The notes under the pieces: model-generated
Database searches by the model: none
The model's input: only the letters and a program-made list of their open reading frames with translations
What the model was told of the DNA's origin: nothing
Position numbers and translations under genes: made by a program
Shown: one piece after another, positions 25,901 to 34,110 of the stretch
Layout: each line of letters begins with the position of its first letter
Position numbering within the stretch: position 1 is the first letter of the stretch
Assembly: GCF_000711885.1 (NCBI RefSeq)
Contig: NZ_JONK01000038.1
Location: 1 to 43,633 of the forward strand
Direction: 5' to 3'
Length of the DNA stretch: 43,633 bases
From: Chromobacterium haemolyticum DSM 19808
GTDB taxonomy: Bacteria > Pseudomonadota > Gammaproteobacteria > Burkholderiales > Chromobacteriaceae

Positions 25901-27507
25901 GCCGTGATATCGCTGTACTGGTATTGCGCCAGCGTGCGCAACGGAAGGCCTGTTTCCGGATCTTGCAGGCTGATGCGGCTGACGCGGCCATGGCGGTCAT
26001 GTGCCAAATCCACCACATAGCCGGCGCTGCTGACCAACTGGCTGAGCCGGCCGTCGCGAAAGTTCATCGCGATGCTGTTGCCTGCGCGGTCCTTGATCAG
26101 CGCCAGAAGGTATTGTTGACCGTGCCGTTCGTAGAGCTGCACCAAATCGTGGCCGAAGCTGAGCGAGAGCAGGGTGTCGGACAGGGTGGTCAAGGTGTGG
26201 CCTTCCAGTTCGTCCTGCAGCGATTCGCCCACCGGCGGCAGCGTGTATTCCAGCTCGCGGCCCACATCATCGTAGTATTTGAGCGCGTCGCCGTCGCGTT
26301 CAAAGCGCATGCAGTAAGGCATAGCCCAACGCGCGCCCAGCGGACCGGCGGCGTCATTGGCGGCAAAGTCTGATCGGTAAACACGGTCCCATTGTATTGG
26401 CAGCACTCCGGGCAGGCTGAAATCGTTGTGGATCAACGTTTCCACGCCGTTGAGGTAGTTGATGGAATGCTGGGAGCTGAAATTGCATTTACCTCCCTTT
26501 CCCCCTCCCTTGAAGCGGCCCATTACCTCCTTGGGCATTTGCTGCACCTTTTTGCTCACCTTGCTAAGGCCCTGCTTGACCGCGGTGCTCTTGGAGGCGA
26601 TGTGGTCGATGAAGGCCTTGCGCAGTTTGGCCAGCATCGGTTTCAGCTTCTCCGCCAGCATTTTTTCCAGCTTGGCCTTGAGTTCGCCGGCCCATTTTGC
26701 CAGTGACAGGCCAATGGAGCGCATTTGCGCGCGCAGGGCAGGGGATTTGCCGGTGAGTTTGTCCACTGCATGGGCGGCTGTGACGGCCATGCCGGCCACC
26801 GCCTGTTTCTTGGCGCCATCGGCGGCTTTGTTCAGCGCGTCCATATGGGCGGCTATGGTGCCCCAGAAGCCGGAGTTGGTTTTTTCCAGGTTGTAGGCGA
26901 CGGGCTTGGCCGAGGTGTGCTTGGCGGCGAACTGGCCGAACTTGCCGTCGCCGACGCTGATCAGCAGGTCCGCCAGTTCTTTCAGGTATTTGGCGCCTTC
27001 CGCGCTGCATTTCTGCAGATTGCTGTCGATATGTGTTTCCACATAGTCCACCCACTTGGCCGGAGTGTTGCGGAAACGGTCCGGCAGCAGGGTGATCAAT
27101 TGCCCCACTAGCGCGCCTTCAATCGCATCTTTGGCAATGTCCTTGCCGGCGCGGCGCAGGCTGGTGGCGCACAGCTTCAGCGTGGGCCGGGTACTGAGCT
27201 TGAACATGCTGCCGGCGGCCGGCACCACGCCTATCAGGTCCACGCCCAGGAACATCCAGTCAAAGATGTCCACTTCCTGGCGCTTGCGGCTTTTCTCGCT
27301 CATGTCCATGACGTCCACCACGACGTCGCCGACCGAGATCAGGTTGCCCACCACCGGAATGGCGGTGCCCAAGGTCTTCAGCGATTCAACCGTCAGGTAA
27401 CCGCCGCTGATGTCTTGCAGCCATTTATCAAAAGACTGGCCGGTTTGGGCCAGCGCTTTGGCCGCGTTGGCCGGGGTTGCATCGAGAACAGCGACAGGTG
27501 CGGTCAT
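22984..27507 (-). CDS. rhs: Rhs polymorphic toxin, T6SS effector
   Basis: A 1507-residue effector. Residues 1 to about 340 are a non-repetitive N-terminal region with two hydrophobic stretches (GTAIPVVGNLISVGDVVVDV; FDWMFLGVDLIGVVPAAG) and no PAAR domain. A DUF6531-like entry follows (FSSQHSINYLNGVETLIHND). Then comes a long array of YD repeats (many G-R-L/YDxxG units, about 450-1300) that builds the cocoon around the toxin. The core ends with YDPEIGRFISRDPIGL and the cleavage-site-like motif WVDPLGL (D1383-L1387). The last 120 residues are a variable toxin tip of unrecognised type. GC content falls sharply at the core-tip boundary. The tip has GKGSYEGHIRAAKQLRDGL and a CNQH segment. It lies 37 bp behind vgrG and is presumably delivered by it. 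No Eag chaperone gene is seen. Confidence 0.93.
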   Translation of the reverse strand: MTAPVAVLDATPANAAKALAQTGQSFDKWLQDISGGYLTVESLKTLGTAIPVVGNLISVGDVVVDVMDMSEKSRKRQEVDIFDWMFLGVDLIGVVPAAGSMFKLSTRPTLKLCATSLRRAGKDIAKDAIEGALVGQLITLLPDRFRNTPAKWVDYVETHIDSNLQKCSAEGAKYLKELADLLISVGDGKFGQFAAKHTSAKPVAYNLEKTNSGFWGTIAAHMDALNKAADGAKKQAVAGMAVTAAHAVDKLTGKSPALRAQMRSIGLSLAKWAGELKAKLEKMLAEKLKPMLAKLRKAFIDHIASKSTAVKQGLSKVSKKVQQMPKEVMGRFKGGGKGGKCNFSSQHSINYLNGVETLIHNDFSLPGVLPIQWDRVYRSDFAANDAAGPLGARWAMPYCMRFERDGDALKYYDDVGRELEYTLPPVGESLQDELEGHTLTTLSDTLLSLSFGHDLVQLYERHGQQYLLALIKDRAGNSIAMNFRDGRLSQLVSSAGYVVDLAHDRHGRVSRISLQDPETGLPLRTLAQYQYSDITALAGNAGDLLAASDENGQSWNYQYHRHLITRYTDRTNRGITLEWESDGPDARAVREYADDGSLDIHLAWDDNIDLTYVTDAYGRTTEYYFDEAGYPYRTIFPDHKEEWLNYDAKKRLVSHIHPDGSQDSYEYDDKGNMVLHERRDGSEVAFAYDAQDNLVEITDPLGEKWLRAYNDKGQLIEETDPLGHKTKYAYNEQGLPVAITDAKGGKKQIAYRPDGLLQSYTDCSGSATQWQYDERGRAQLIVDAMGNATRYQYAANGTLQAIVQPDGQATQLEHDAEARLLKLTDPLGRATHYDYDKAGRLQTRTDANGHSLAYKYDKLGRLTALRNENHRQYLFEYDAGGQLISETGFDGSVTRYHYNSAGQLEKQQEGDVATLYRYDRAGRLIERSAPGSLESFGYDPAGRLYQAKNRYASLRWIYDPVGNVIEEHHGYSVAGVKETYRWQHEHDPLGNRIATLRPDGRRVDILSYGSGHVHGLLFGQRDIINLERDKLHRETQRVLGNALQQTLAYDKAGRLASQRLMGSTQWNCQYQYDAAGQLTGIADSRAGQLNYRYDPVGRLLEAATPKGVESFRFDPAGNLLDNTPAADGHQDNSLLGNLLSQYAGRHYRYDSRGNLVEKRVNGALTKLEWDSHNRLSRLTAPDGQRTDYHYDPLGRRIAKTQAGQTTLYGWDGDVLAFETRDEQAVHYLFEPDSFVPLAQVHTEAVRGVKVPRWSQHRPYDSDLDPLRKPAPEPSEPTAVYYYHTDHLGTPQALTDEQGALALEMDYQAWGQAREIIADAASKTSIRNPFRFQGQYQDEESGLHYNRHRYYDPEIGRFISRDPIGLMGGINIHSYAPNPIEWVDPLGLKSCLDKAKCKALLANVYKKALAEKKKDGSRGLKERIDHLNEDTYKLYDFAPGMSDARNYGNLKGKGSYEGHIRAAKQLRDGLQSDIRDFDEGGCNQHYTIPNSIRTIAKSDIPTKPAGTK

Positions 27508-27544
27508 GACAATTCAACTTTGAAAATATCGATAATGGGGCTGA

Positions 27545-30500
27545 TTAAACTTTGAGCATACCGGGTAGGCCGGGCAGCTTGGGCAGCATGCCGCCGGCGC
27601 GTTCGGCTAGCGCGGGGATGGCGCTTTGCGGATTGCGCGCCAAGGCCAGCGCCTGCTGCGCCTGCGCGGCCATGGCTTGCGCCTGGCCCAAGGTGTTTTG
27701 CAGTTGCGGGCTGACTTTACCTAGCGTGCTGCCCAGTTGCTGCATCGCCTGCTGTTTGACGGCCTCGCCGGTCTGCTGCAGCGCCACTTCCGGCTGAGGC
27801 ACAAAGGGGAAGATGTCAGCCTTGTCTTTGTGCGGACGGCCCAGGAATTGCACTTGCGCCGGCCCGGTGGGCAGGCCGTTGACCATGGCCTTGCCGGCCT
27901 CGTCCAGCACGCCGTGGTGTTTGACGCCCAGCGCGTCGGTGACCACGAATTTGCCCTGGTCCATGGAGTAGCCATTGGCGAACTCATGGATCACTTGCAG
28001 ATTGCCCATGCCCGGCTTGTTGAAGGTGGGCGTGGAGGTGCTGAGGCTGGCCGGCCCGCTGAGCGCGTGGCTGGCACCCTTGACGCTGACTTCGCCCGGG
28101 CAGTGCACTTCGATATTGCCGCCCTTGAGCCGGATATAGCCGCCGCCGCTGGTGAGCAGGATTTCCTGGCCGGCGGCGATTTCCACCTTGCCCTTGCAGG
28201 CGGTGACGGTCACATCCTTGTCCGCAGTCACCTCAATGCTGTCGCTCTGCGCTTGAACCTGCACCTTGCCCTTGGCGGCGATCAGCTTCAGCGCCACCTT
28301 GTCCTTCACCCCGGCCACGAACAGGCTGATGTGCTGGCCCACATTGTGAATCCAGCGCCGGCCGCTGGTCTGGTTGGTATCGCGCTGCGCTACCAGGTCC
28401 AGGTTGGTCCCCGCCGCCACGGTCTGGCTTTGCTGGCTCAGGCTGGCGATGCCGGCGGGGGCGGAGAGCACGATCAGCGGCTGCTGGCCGGCCTGGTCTT
28501 TTGCGGTCTTGCCGTCTTTGTCGGTGTTGGAGCCGGCTTCCCAGGCTTTCAAGGCGGCAGCCTGGTGCTGCAGGTGGCCTTCGGTTTTCTTGGCGGCCTT
28601 GGCGTTGTCCGCGCCGATTTCTTCCGGCCCGGTTTCCATGGTGTCGGCCTGCTGGCCAGTGGCGGTGTCGCCCAGGCTTTGGCTCAGGGCCAGGGCCGCG
28701 TCCAGCTGGCTTTGCGCCTGTTCGCGCGCCAGCTGTTTGCCGGAAGCGCCGTTCTGCGCTTCGGTGCTCAGCAGCAGGCCGTGGCCGGCGCGGATGGCGC
28801 CGTGCTGGTCGGTTCTGAGTTCAAAGCCGTCGCCGCGCGGCTCGGCCTTGCCGTTGCTGCGGGGGTGGGTGAGGAAGCCTTGGTTGAGCTGGGTCTTGCC
28901 CGGTTCACTCGATAGCTTGGTTCTGACTTCACCGGGGGTGTCGTCGAACAGCAGTTCGTTGTACTGGCCGCCCTGGTGTTCCTTGGACTTGATGCCGGAC
29001 AGGGTTTTATTCGCCGGCAAGGCGCCGGCGCCGCTGAAGTCCGGGGTGGGGTGGCTGCCGTTGTAGAGCACGCCGGTGATCACCGGGCGGTCGATGTCGC
29101 CTTCAATGAAATCGACCAGCACTTCCTGGCCGATGCGCGGGATGAATTGGTGGCCCCAGCCGGCGCCGGCGCTGGGCATGACCACGCGCAGCCAGCAGGA
29201 GGATTTGTCGTCCAGGTTGGCGCCGATGCTCGGATGTTCGTCCGGCCGCTGCCAGTGGAATTGCACTTTGATGCGGCCGTGCTGGTCGGTGTGCACCTCC
29301 TCGCCCTGCGGCCCCACCACGGTGGCGGTCTGCACGCCGCGGGATTTGGGCTTGGCCAGTTCGGTGTGGGCGTAGGCCGGGGTCAGCGGCACGCCGCGGC
29401 GCTGGGCGTCGAACTCGGCGCGAAAGGGTTGGGCGTCTTTCTCTCCCGCCAGCGCTTTGAGGTCCGCCGGCAGGTTGTTGCGCGCGCTCAGGGTTTGGCG
29501 GGTGACGACGAATTCGCGCTGTTCGCTGCTGTCGCCGTCGTGGGCCGGGTGGTCGTCCAGGCGAAACCATTGGCCGGCGGCCAGACCGCGCACCCAGCCG
29601 CCGCCGCTGAATTGCTTGGCCTTGAGGTCATGCGCTTGTTGGCGCAGTTGGGCGTAGTGGCTGAGCTGGTCGGCGTCGCCGGCGTAGTACAGCGATTGCG
29701 GGTCGTAGTCGTGCAAGGAAGACTGCAGCGCCTTGCCGTTCTGGCCCTGATCAATACGGCTGTCGTCGCCGCTGTGCTGAGTTTGCACCGGCTGGTAGTC
29801 GAAGCTGGCCAGCGCCACCGCGCCGGGGACGATCTGGCGCTGCGCGTTCCACTCGGTCAGGCCGTCTTCGGCCTCGGTGGCGTCGCTGCGGTGGAAACGC
29901 ACCCGTTCCACACTGGCCGGCGGCAGGCTGTAGGGGTCGTCGAAGGCGACCAGTTGCACCTGGGGGGTGTCACCGTCGAGGTGATCGAAACGCCAGGCAT
30001 AGCCCTCTTCATGCAGCAGCCGCACGATGAAGTCGTAATCGGATTCGCGGTATTGCAGGCAGTAGCTGCGCGGGGACGCCGCGCCGGTCTTGAATTCCAG
30101 CGTCTGCACCCGGGCGAACACCGGGTTGGCCTGCTGATGCTCGGCCAGGATCTGTTTGACGATGTCCGGCACCGACAGGTCCTGGAACACCCGCGAGCTG
30201 ACGCGATGACGCAGCAGCGCGAACGGCGGCTCAATGGTCAGCTGATAACGGCTGAAACCGCCGTCCGAGCCCAGGCTCTCCACTTTGGACACCACGCCGC
30301 AGCGCAAGCACTCCGCGCCGGCGGCGTCGAGGATGCCGATGCGGGCCGGCAGGCCGAGCAGGGTCTTGAGTTCGATGGCCCCGTCCGGCGACAAACACAC
30401 CAGCTGGTAGGCGTAAGGCCGGGACACGCCTTCCTCGCCGGCCAGGCTCAGGGGCAGCAGTTGCTCGGCCGCCACGCTGCCGTCGCCCAGGCTGAGGGTG

Positions 30501-30562
30501 AGCAGGCGTTGGTCTTGGTTGAAGGCGGAGGCGAAGCTGGCGAGCAGGGTGCTGAGGTCCAT
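27545..30562 (-). CDS. vgrG: T6SS spike protein VgrG with C-terminal extension
   Basis: A 1005-residue spike protein (TssI). Residues 1 to about 410 form the gp27-like part. The gp5-like OB fold lies around 420-505 (TDQHGRIKVQFHW, GWGHQFIPRIGQEVLVDF). A linker and the DUF2345 beta-prism follow at about 695-850 (SLSQQSQTVAAGTNLDLVAQ; GGGYIRLKGGNIEVHCPG). The extension begins near 850: a beta-rich, transthyretin-like segment (QGKFVVTDALGVKHHGVLDE) and a Gln/Ala-rich helical tail. Such extensions often dock effectors, fitting the rhs gene directly behind it. Length exceeds the common 650-800. It lies 19 bp behind tssE. Its first 425 bp are nearly identical to the inverted vgrG at 43209. Confidence 0.96.
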   Translation of the reverse strand: MDLSTLLASFASAFNQDQRLLTLSLGDGSVAAEQLLPLSLAGEEGVSRPYAYQLVCLSPDGAIELKTLLGLPARIGILDAAGAECLRCGVVSKVESLGSDGGFSRYQLTIEPPFALLRHRVSSRVFQDLSVPDIVKQILAEHQQANPVFARVQTLEFKTGAASPRSYCLQYRESDYDFIVRLLHEEGYAWRFDHLDGDTPQVQLVAFDDPYSLPPASVERVRFHRSDATEAEDGLTEWNAQRQIVPGAVALASFDYQPVQTQHSGDDSRIDQGQNGKALQSSLHDYDPQSLYYAGDADQLSHYAQLRQQAHDLKAKQFSGGGWVRGLAAGQWFRLDDHPAHDGDSSEQREFVVTRQTLSARNNLPADLKALAGEKDAQPFRAEFDAQRRGVPLTPAYAHTELAKPKSRGVQTATVVGPQGEEVHTDQHGRIKVQFHWQRPDEHPSIGANLDDKSSCWLRVVMPSAGAGWGHQFIPRIGQEVLVDFIEGDIDRPVITGVLYNGSHPTPDFSGAGALPANKTLSGIKSKEHQGGQYNELLFDDTPGEVRTKLSSEPGKTQLNQGFLTHPRSNGKAEPRGDGFELRTDQHGAIRAGHGLLLSTEAQNGASGKQLAREQAQSQLDAALALSQSLGDTATGQQADTMETGPEEIGADNAKAAKKTEGHLQHQAAALKAWEAGSNTDKDGKTAKDQAGQQPLIVLSAPAGIASLSQQSQTVAAGTNLDLVAQRDTNQTSGRRWIHNVGQHISLFVAGVKDKVALKLIAAKGKVQVQAQSDSIEVTADKDVTVTACKGKVEIAAGQEILLTSGGGYIRLKGGNIEVHCPGEVSVKGASHALSGPASLSTSTPTFNKPGMGNLQVIHEFANGYSMDQGKFVVTDALGVKHHGVLDEAGKAMVNGLPTGPAQVQFLGRPHKDKADIFPFVPQPEVALQQTGEAVKQQAMQQLGSTLGKVSPQLQNTLGQAQAMAAQAQQALALARNPQSAIPALAERAGGMLPKLPGLPGMLKV
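30138..30562 (-). repeat. Inverted repeat arm A (5' end of vgrG)
   Basis: This stretch matches 43209-43633 in opposite orientation with 8 mismatches in 425 bp by hand alignment. Homology starts exactly at the ATG; the upstream sequences differ. The other end is not seen because the second copy is cut by the window. Confidence 0.95.
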
Positions 30563-30581
30563 GGGGCGCTGTCAGGCTGGG

Positions 30582-31061
30582 TTAGCCTTGTACCTTGTAT
30601 ACGTTGGAGGAGAGTTGCAGGGTGGCGTCGAAGGTGACCGGCGGCCGGTGCGGATGTACTTTCAGCACCGCGTCGACGCGGAAGCGCAGGTGGCGCTCCA
30701 TCTCGCGCGGCGCGTCGAGGTTCACCCGCACGCGGGACAGGCGCGGTTCGTGCATTTCGATGGCGCGGCGCAGTTGTTCGCGCAGCAGTTCCCGGTCGTG
30801 GGGATTGAGCAGGCTGATGCCGGACAGGTCCGGGATGCCGAAGCTCAGCATGCTGTCGTGCGCTTGCGGATACATGTCGAACAGTTCTTGCAAGGGCGCG
30901 AGCCGGGTGTTCAGCAGTGCTTCCAGATCCCGCGCCAGCGAGCGCTTGACCTGCGGCAGTTCGTACAACATGGTTTCCGCGCCGTGGCTGTTGTCCGGCT
31001 GGTCGTCCAGCAGCCGGTCCAGCACCGACGGCAAGATCTGGGCGTGGCGGCTGCTGTGCAT
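30582..31061 (-). CDS. tssE: T6SS baseplate protein TssE
   Basis: A 159-residue gp25-like baseplate wedge protein needed for sheath polymerisation on the baseplate. Family features are SVLDRLLDD near the start, LARDLEALLNTR, SMLSFGIPDLSG and the C-terminal HLRFRVDAVLKVHP strand region. It lies between tssL (3-bp gap) and vgrG (19-bp gap) and is clearly co-transcribed with them. Its usual neighbours tssF and tssG are not here and should lie elsewhere in the genome. Confidence 0.95.
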   Translation of the reverse strand: MHSSRHAQILPSVLDRLLDDQPDNSHGAETMLYELPQVKRSLARDLEALLNTRLAPLQELFDMYPQAHDSMLSFGIPDLSGISLLNPHDRELLREQLRRAIEMHEPRLSRVRVNLDAPREMERHLRFRVDAVLKVHPHRPPVTFDATLQLSSNVYKVQG

Positions 31062-31064
31062 GGC

Positions 31065-31766
31065 TTACAGGCCGAAAATGGATTGGAGCTGGTTGGACAG
31101 CAGCCAGCGGTAGGCGACGAAGATGCCGGCGCCCACAACGGCCAGCAGGGCGAAGTACAGCCACAGCGGCAGTTCATGGCGGACAAAGGCCTGGAAGCGC
31201 TGCGGCAGCTGCCAGTTGGGCGCGAACTCGGCCTTGCCGCCGCGCACTTGCTGGATTTCCTGGCCCAGCTTGTGGGTCAGGTAGCCCAGTTTTTCCTGGC
31301 CTTCCAGCAGGTATTTGCCTTGGAAGCCCAGCAGCAGGCAGGTGTAGAACACTTCCAGCGGTTCGATATGAGCGGCCGGGTCCAGGCGCAGCTGTTCCAG
31401 GCGGTTGAAGAAGCCCTCTCCGGCCAGATGCTCGCCAAACAGCCGCAGCTGCAGCGGCATGCGCTCCCATTCGTCACGGATGTCGAACTCGGAAGACAGG
31501 ATGATCTCGTCCATCAAGGCGCAAAACGCGTACTTGGAGTGGTTGATGGCGTTCTGGTCCTTGCCGAAGTTGCGGGCGTTGCGCTCGTATTGGTTCAGAA
31601 ACTGGTCGACGCGGCGGTTGAACTCCACCGCGCTGCTTGGGGCGTTGCCGTCCCGGAGCAGGAATAGCAGGTAGATGCCGTCTTCCAGCATTTCGCGCAG
31701 GGTGGGGGCCGAGGCGGAGGCTACGGTCAGCGGGCGTTCTTGGAGAGTTGCGGCGGTTTGGTTCAT
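31065..31766 (-). CDS. tssL: T6SS membrane complex protein TssL (DotU/IcmH family)
   Basis: A 233-residue inner-membrane protein that joins TssM and TssJ in the trans-envelope complex. The cytoplasmic hook domain includes YAFCALMDEIILSSEFD, ERMPLQLRLFGEHLAGEGFF and EVFYTCLLLGFQGKYLLEG. The single helix (LWLYFALLAVVGAGIFVAY) lies close to the C-terminus, leaving only a short periplasmic end. This is the short TssL form, without a fused OmpA-like peptidoglycan-binding domain. A separate OmpA-like lipoprotein gene downstream of hcp may provide that function. It is 7 bp behind tssK. Confidence 0.95.
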   Translation of the reverse strand: MNQTAATLQERPLTVASASAPTLREMLEDGIYLLFLLRDGNAPSSAVEFNRRVDQFLNQYERNARNFGKDQNAINHSKYAFCALMDEIILSSEFDIRDEWERMPLQLRLFGEHLAGEGFFNRLEQLRLDPAAHIEPLEVFYTCLLLGFQGKYLLEGQEKLGYLTHKLGQEIQQVRGGKAEFAPNWQLPQRFQAFVRHELPLWLYFALLAVVGAGIFVAYRWLLSNQLQSIFGL

Positions 31767-31773
31767 GGCGGCC

Positions 31774-33120
31774 TCAGCGGAATACGGCGATCAGTTCAAG
31801 CGTCAGGTTGGAGAGGGTCTGCGGCATATAGATGCAGATGCTGCGCGATTGCAGCATGCGGCTGAAGATCTCGCCGTGCGGCTCCAACGCGAAATAGTGG
31901 TTGCCCACCCGCACCGGGATGGCGGACGGGGTTTGCGCCGCATGGCTGAGCGCCACGCCGCGCATCGCGGAGTTGAGGATTTTTTCCACGTCGTCCGGCG
32001 CGCCGATTTTCATCTTCAGCGGGACGCTGTCGATGATCTGGCTGGCTGGCAGCTCGCTCTGCACCGACAGGTAGTAATCGACGTTCTCCAGCAGGCGGTC
32101 GCTTTCCAAGCGGCCAATGTAGAAGGACGGCTTGGGCGAATGCAGCGGGATGATGGCGTAGCGCGAGGAGATCACGGTTTCCAGCAGCTCGCGGATCTGC
32201 GTGTCCAGCGCCGCCAGCACGGCGTGCAGGTCGTCGTGGCGGTAGGCCGGGATGTCGGACAGGGTGTAATGGGTGGAGAAGGTTTGCAGCTCGCCGCAGA
32301 ATTCGGCCAGCGCCAGGTACAGCTCTTCCGGGTGCAGGGGGCTGGACAGCGACAGGTGGCGCAGCTTGGCGAAATTGCGGTTGACGGTGTGCAGCAGCCA
32401 GAAAGAGCTGATGTCGCTGGAGCTGTACTCCATCACGTTCTTGGCGCGTTCACGCTGTCCGCCGGACAGCGCCTGGTTCTTGACCAGCAAGATGTCCAGC
32501 AGGCGGCGCAGCATGTGACTGACCTCGCGCGAGCCTTCCACCGTGACCAGCGGGGGAATGAAGCCGCCGCCCAGGCTCCATTGGCCAGTGGCGTCTTTCT
32601 CCAGGCGGCACAGCGGAATGGCGTCGTAGCCGTCGCGGTTCTCTTCCTCGATCATCAGCCGCACGTCCAACTCCAGCGTGGACAGGTCGGCGTCCAGAGC
32701 CTGGGTGTACAGGTCGGCCACTTCCGCGCTGGCGCTTTGAAAGCGGGTGGGACGGGACATGACTTCGCCGTTGCGGGTATTGCCGCCGTAAGGCTGCATA
32801 TGGGCGAGACAGGCGTAAAGCGTGGTCTTGATGCCGGCTTGCGGCAAGGTGTTCAGGTCGCGGGACAGCGGCAGCGGCGCACTGGCCGGCGCTTGGTACA
32901 GCGTGCCGTCGCGGAACAGGATGGACAGCGCGTCGATGCGGACCGCGCCGCCCTTGAGCGCCTGTTCGTCCAAGGCAATATGCTGCAGGCCCCAAGCGTG
33001 GCGCTGGCTCAGTTGCTGCCGCGAGGCGACATGCTGCTCCAGCATGAGGGTTTGCTGTTGAAAGTGCTGCGGGCGCAGAAACATGCCTTCGCCCCAGAGC
33101 ACTCGTTTGGCTTGTTGCAT
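31774..33120 (-). CDS. tssK: T6SS baseplate protein TssK
   Basis: A 448-residue baseplate component that links the baseplate wedges to the TssJLM membrane complex and is related to phage receptor-binding proteins. Signatures are KRVLWGEGMFLRPQHFQQQT at the N-terminus, IPLCRLEKDATGQW, SFWLLHTVNRNFAKLRHL and AIPVRVGNHYFALEPHGEIF near the end. AAGG lies about 10 bases before the ATG. It heads the tight tssK-tssL-tssE-vgrG-rhs run. Confidence 0.96.
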   Translation of the reverse strand: MQQAKRVLWGEGMFLRPQHFQQQTLMLEQHVASRQQLSQRHAWGLQHIALDEQALKGGAVRIDALSILFRDGTLYQAPASAPLPLSRDLNTLPQAGIKTTLYACLAHMQPYGGNTRNGEVMSRPTRFQSASAEVADLYTQALDADLSTLELDVRLMIEEENRDGYDAIPLCRLEKDATGQWSLGGGFIPPLVTVEGSREVSHMLRRLLDILLVKNQALSGGQRERAKNVMEYSSSDISSFWLLHTVNRNFAKLRHLSLSSPLHPEELYLALAEFCGELQTFSTHYTLSDIPAYRHDDLHAVLAALDTQIRELLETVISSRYAIIPLHSPKPSFYIGRLESDRLLENVDYYLSVQSELPASQIIDSVPLKMKIGAPDDVEKILNSAMRGVALSHAAQTPSAIPVRVGNHYFALEPHGEIFSRMLQSRSICIYMPQTLSNLTLELIAVFR

Positions 33121-33390
33121 TACTGATACACCTTGTCTGGAAATCTACTGAAATCTCAATTGCGCCTGAAAATTCATTGGCTTGTCAGTCGGGCCAGGCC
33201 GCGGTGGGCGAAGGCCCGAACGGGCTTTGAGCCATGTCATGACCAAGGCGGTCCGTACCCGGTAATAACACCCTGTTCAAACTGTGTACACGATCGCTAA
33301 AATGCGCGACATTTTGCAGCAAGAGCGCAGCCCTTGTCATGCAAAAGGGTTTGTTAATTTTCAGCGTTGGCTTGGCGCCGTTTTCAGGCG
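33121..33390. other. 270-bp gap between tssJ and tssK
   Basis: No supportable gene is seen. The gap interrupts an otherwise tight operon and contains inverted GC-rich stretches (for example TCGGGCC and GGCCCGA around 33190-33225). It may hold a promoter for tssK or a partial terminator after tssJ, but I cannot assign boxes with confidence. Confidence 0.4.
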
Positions 33391-33930
33391 TCAGTTCCGG
33401 CTGGCGGCGCAGTCCGCCTTGGCGGGCGAAGGCTGGCCGGGCATGGTCAATGCCTTGGGCTTGATGGCTTCCAAGTGGCAATCTGCGGCGCGGAAGCTCA
33501 GATCTTTGCTGCGGACGGCGTCTGCGTCATACAACAAACGCCAGAAGTGGGCATCCGGCCGGCGGAAAAAACCGACGACGCCGATGAATTGAGCGTCTTT
33601 TTCAATGGTGACGTCTTCCAGTGTCACTTTGCCACCTGGCAAAAAGGTCAGTTCTTTGCTGCTGATCAGGCTGTCGCCCAGCAGTTCTGATTCAGGCTTG
33701 CCGCTGGACAGCGCCTCCATGGTCAGACGGTTGAAAGCCTGCTGGTTTTTCAGCTGGTAGACGTGCACCACTACGGACAGCGGTTTGCCTTTGGCGTCGC
33801 GGTTTAGCGAGGGGCTGCCCTCAGCTTTGATGTCGATGGTCTTCGTGCTGGAACAAGCGGCCAGAGAGGCAATGACAATGGCGTAAAATAGGATGCGTAC
33901 CTGTTCCCAGCAGGGGCGTTTTTTCATCAT
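33391..33930 (-). CDS. tssJ: T6SS outer-membrane lipoprotein TssJ
   Basis: A 179-residue lipoprotein. The N-terminal signal ends in the lipobox LAAC, with the lipidated cysteine at residue 26. The mature part has the TssJ transthyretin-like fold pattern: VVVHVYQLKNQQAFNRLTME, the loop that contacts TssM, then LTFLPGGKVTLEDVTIEKDA and QFIGVVGFFRRPDAHFWR. It anchors the TssJLM complex in the outer membrane. AGGA lies about 9 bases before the ATG pair at 33925-33930; either Met may start. It is divergent from the peptidase gene, and 270 bp separate it from tssK. Confidence 0.94.
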   Translation of the reverse strand: MMKKRPCWEQVRILFYAIVIASLAACSSTKTIDIKAEGSPSLNRDAKGKPLSVVVHVYQLKNQQAFNRLTMEALSSGKPESELLGDSLISSKELTFLPGGKVTLEDVTIEKDAQFIGVVGFFRRPDAHFWRLLYDADAVRSKDLSFRAADCHLEAIKPKALTMPGQPSPAKADCAASRN

Positions 33931-34110
33931 GACGGCGGTTCCTAACGATTGGATTTGTGACTATCTGCTATCGAAAGTATCCCAAATTTTTGGTTTAATT
34001 GGAATGCATGTCCCATTGCACATTGATTTGCACTCAGTTATTAAAATTCGAAATCGGGTAGCTCAAGCTATTGATTTAAATTGTAATGTCATTTATTGTC
34101 TCGCGTCAAA
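33931..34110. promoter_or_regulatory. AT-rich divergent promoter region between the two T6SS arms
   Basis: These 180 bp separate tssJ (minus) from the peptidase gene (plus) and must carry promoters for both arms unless transcription comes from outside. The AT content is much higher than in the flanking genes, as in many H-NS- or MvaT-silenced T6SS promoters. A possible plus-strand pair is TTGATT near 34023 and a TTAAAA-like box about 15 bp on. It is weak. Confidence 0.4.

Noticed and set aside
24787-26373. Open frames opposite the Rhs repeat region
   Set aside because: The YD repeats yield repetitive Val/Gly/Gln-rich antisense translations; they are not genes.
23395-26480. Many similar short motifs in the Rhs gene that could be read as DNA repeats or a CRISPR array
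   Set aside because: They encode YD repeats in one open frame with irregular spacing and no constant direct repeat. No CRISPR array was seen anywhere in the window.
28976-30637. A 553-codon plus-strand open frame opposite vgrG
   Set aside because: It is a shadow of vgrG. The same frame reappears opposite the second vgrG because the DNA is duplicated, not because it is conserved as a gene.
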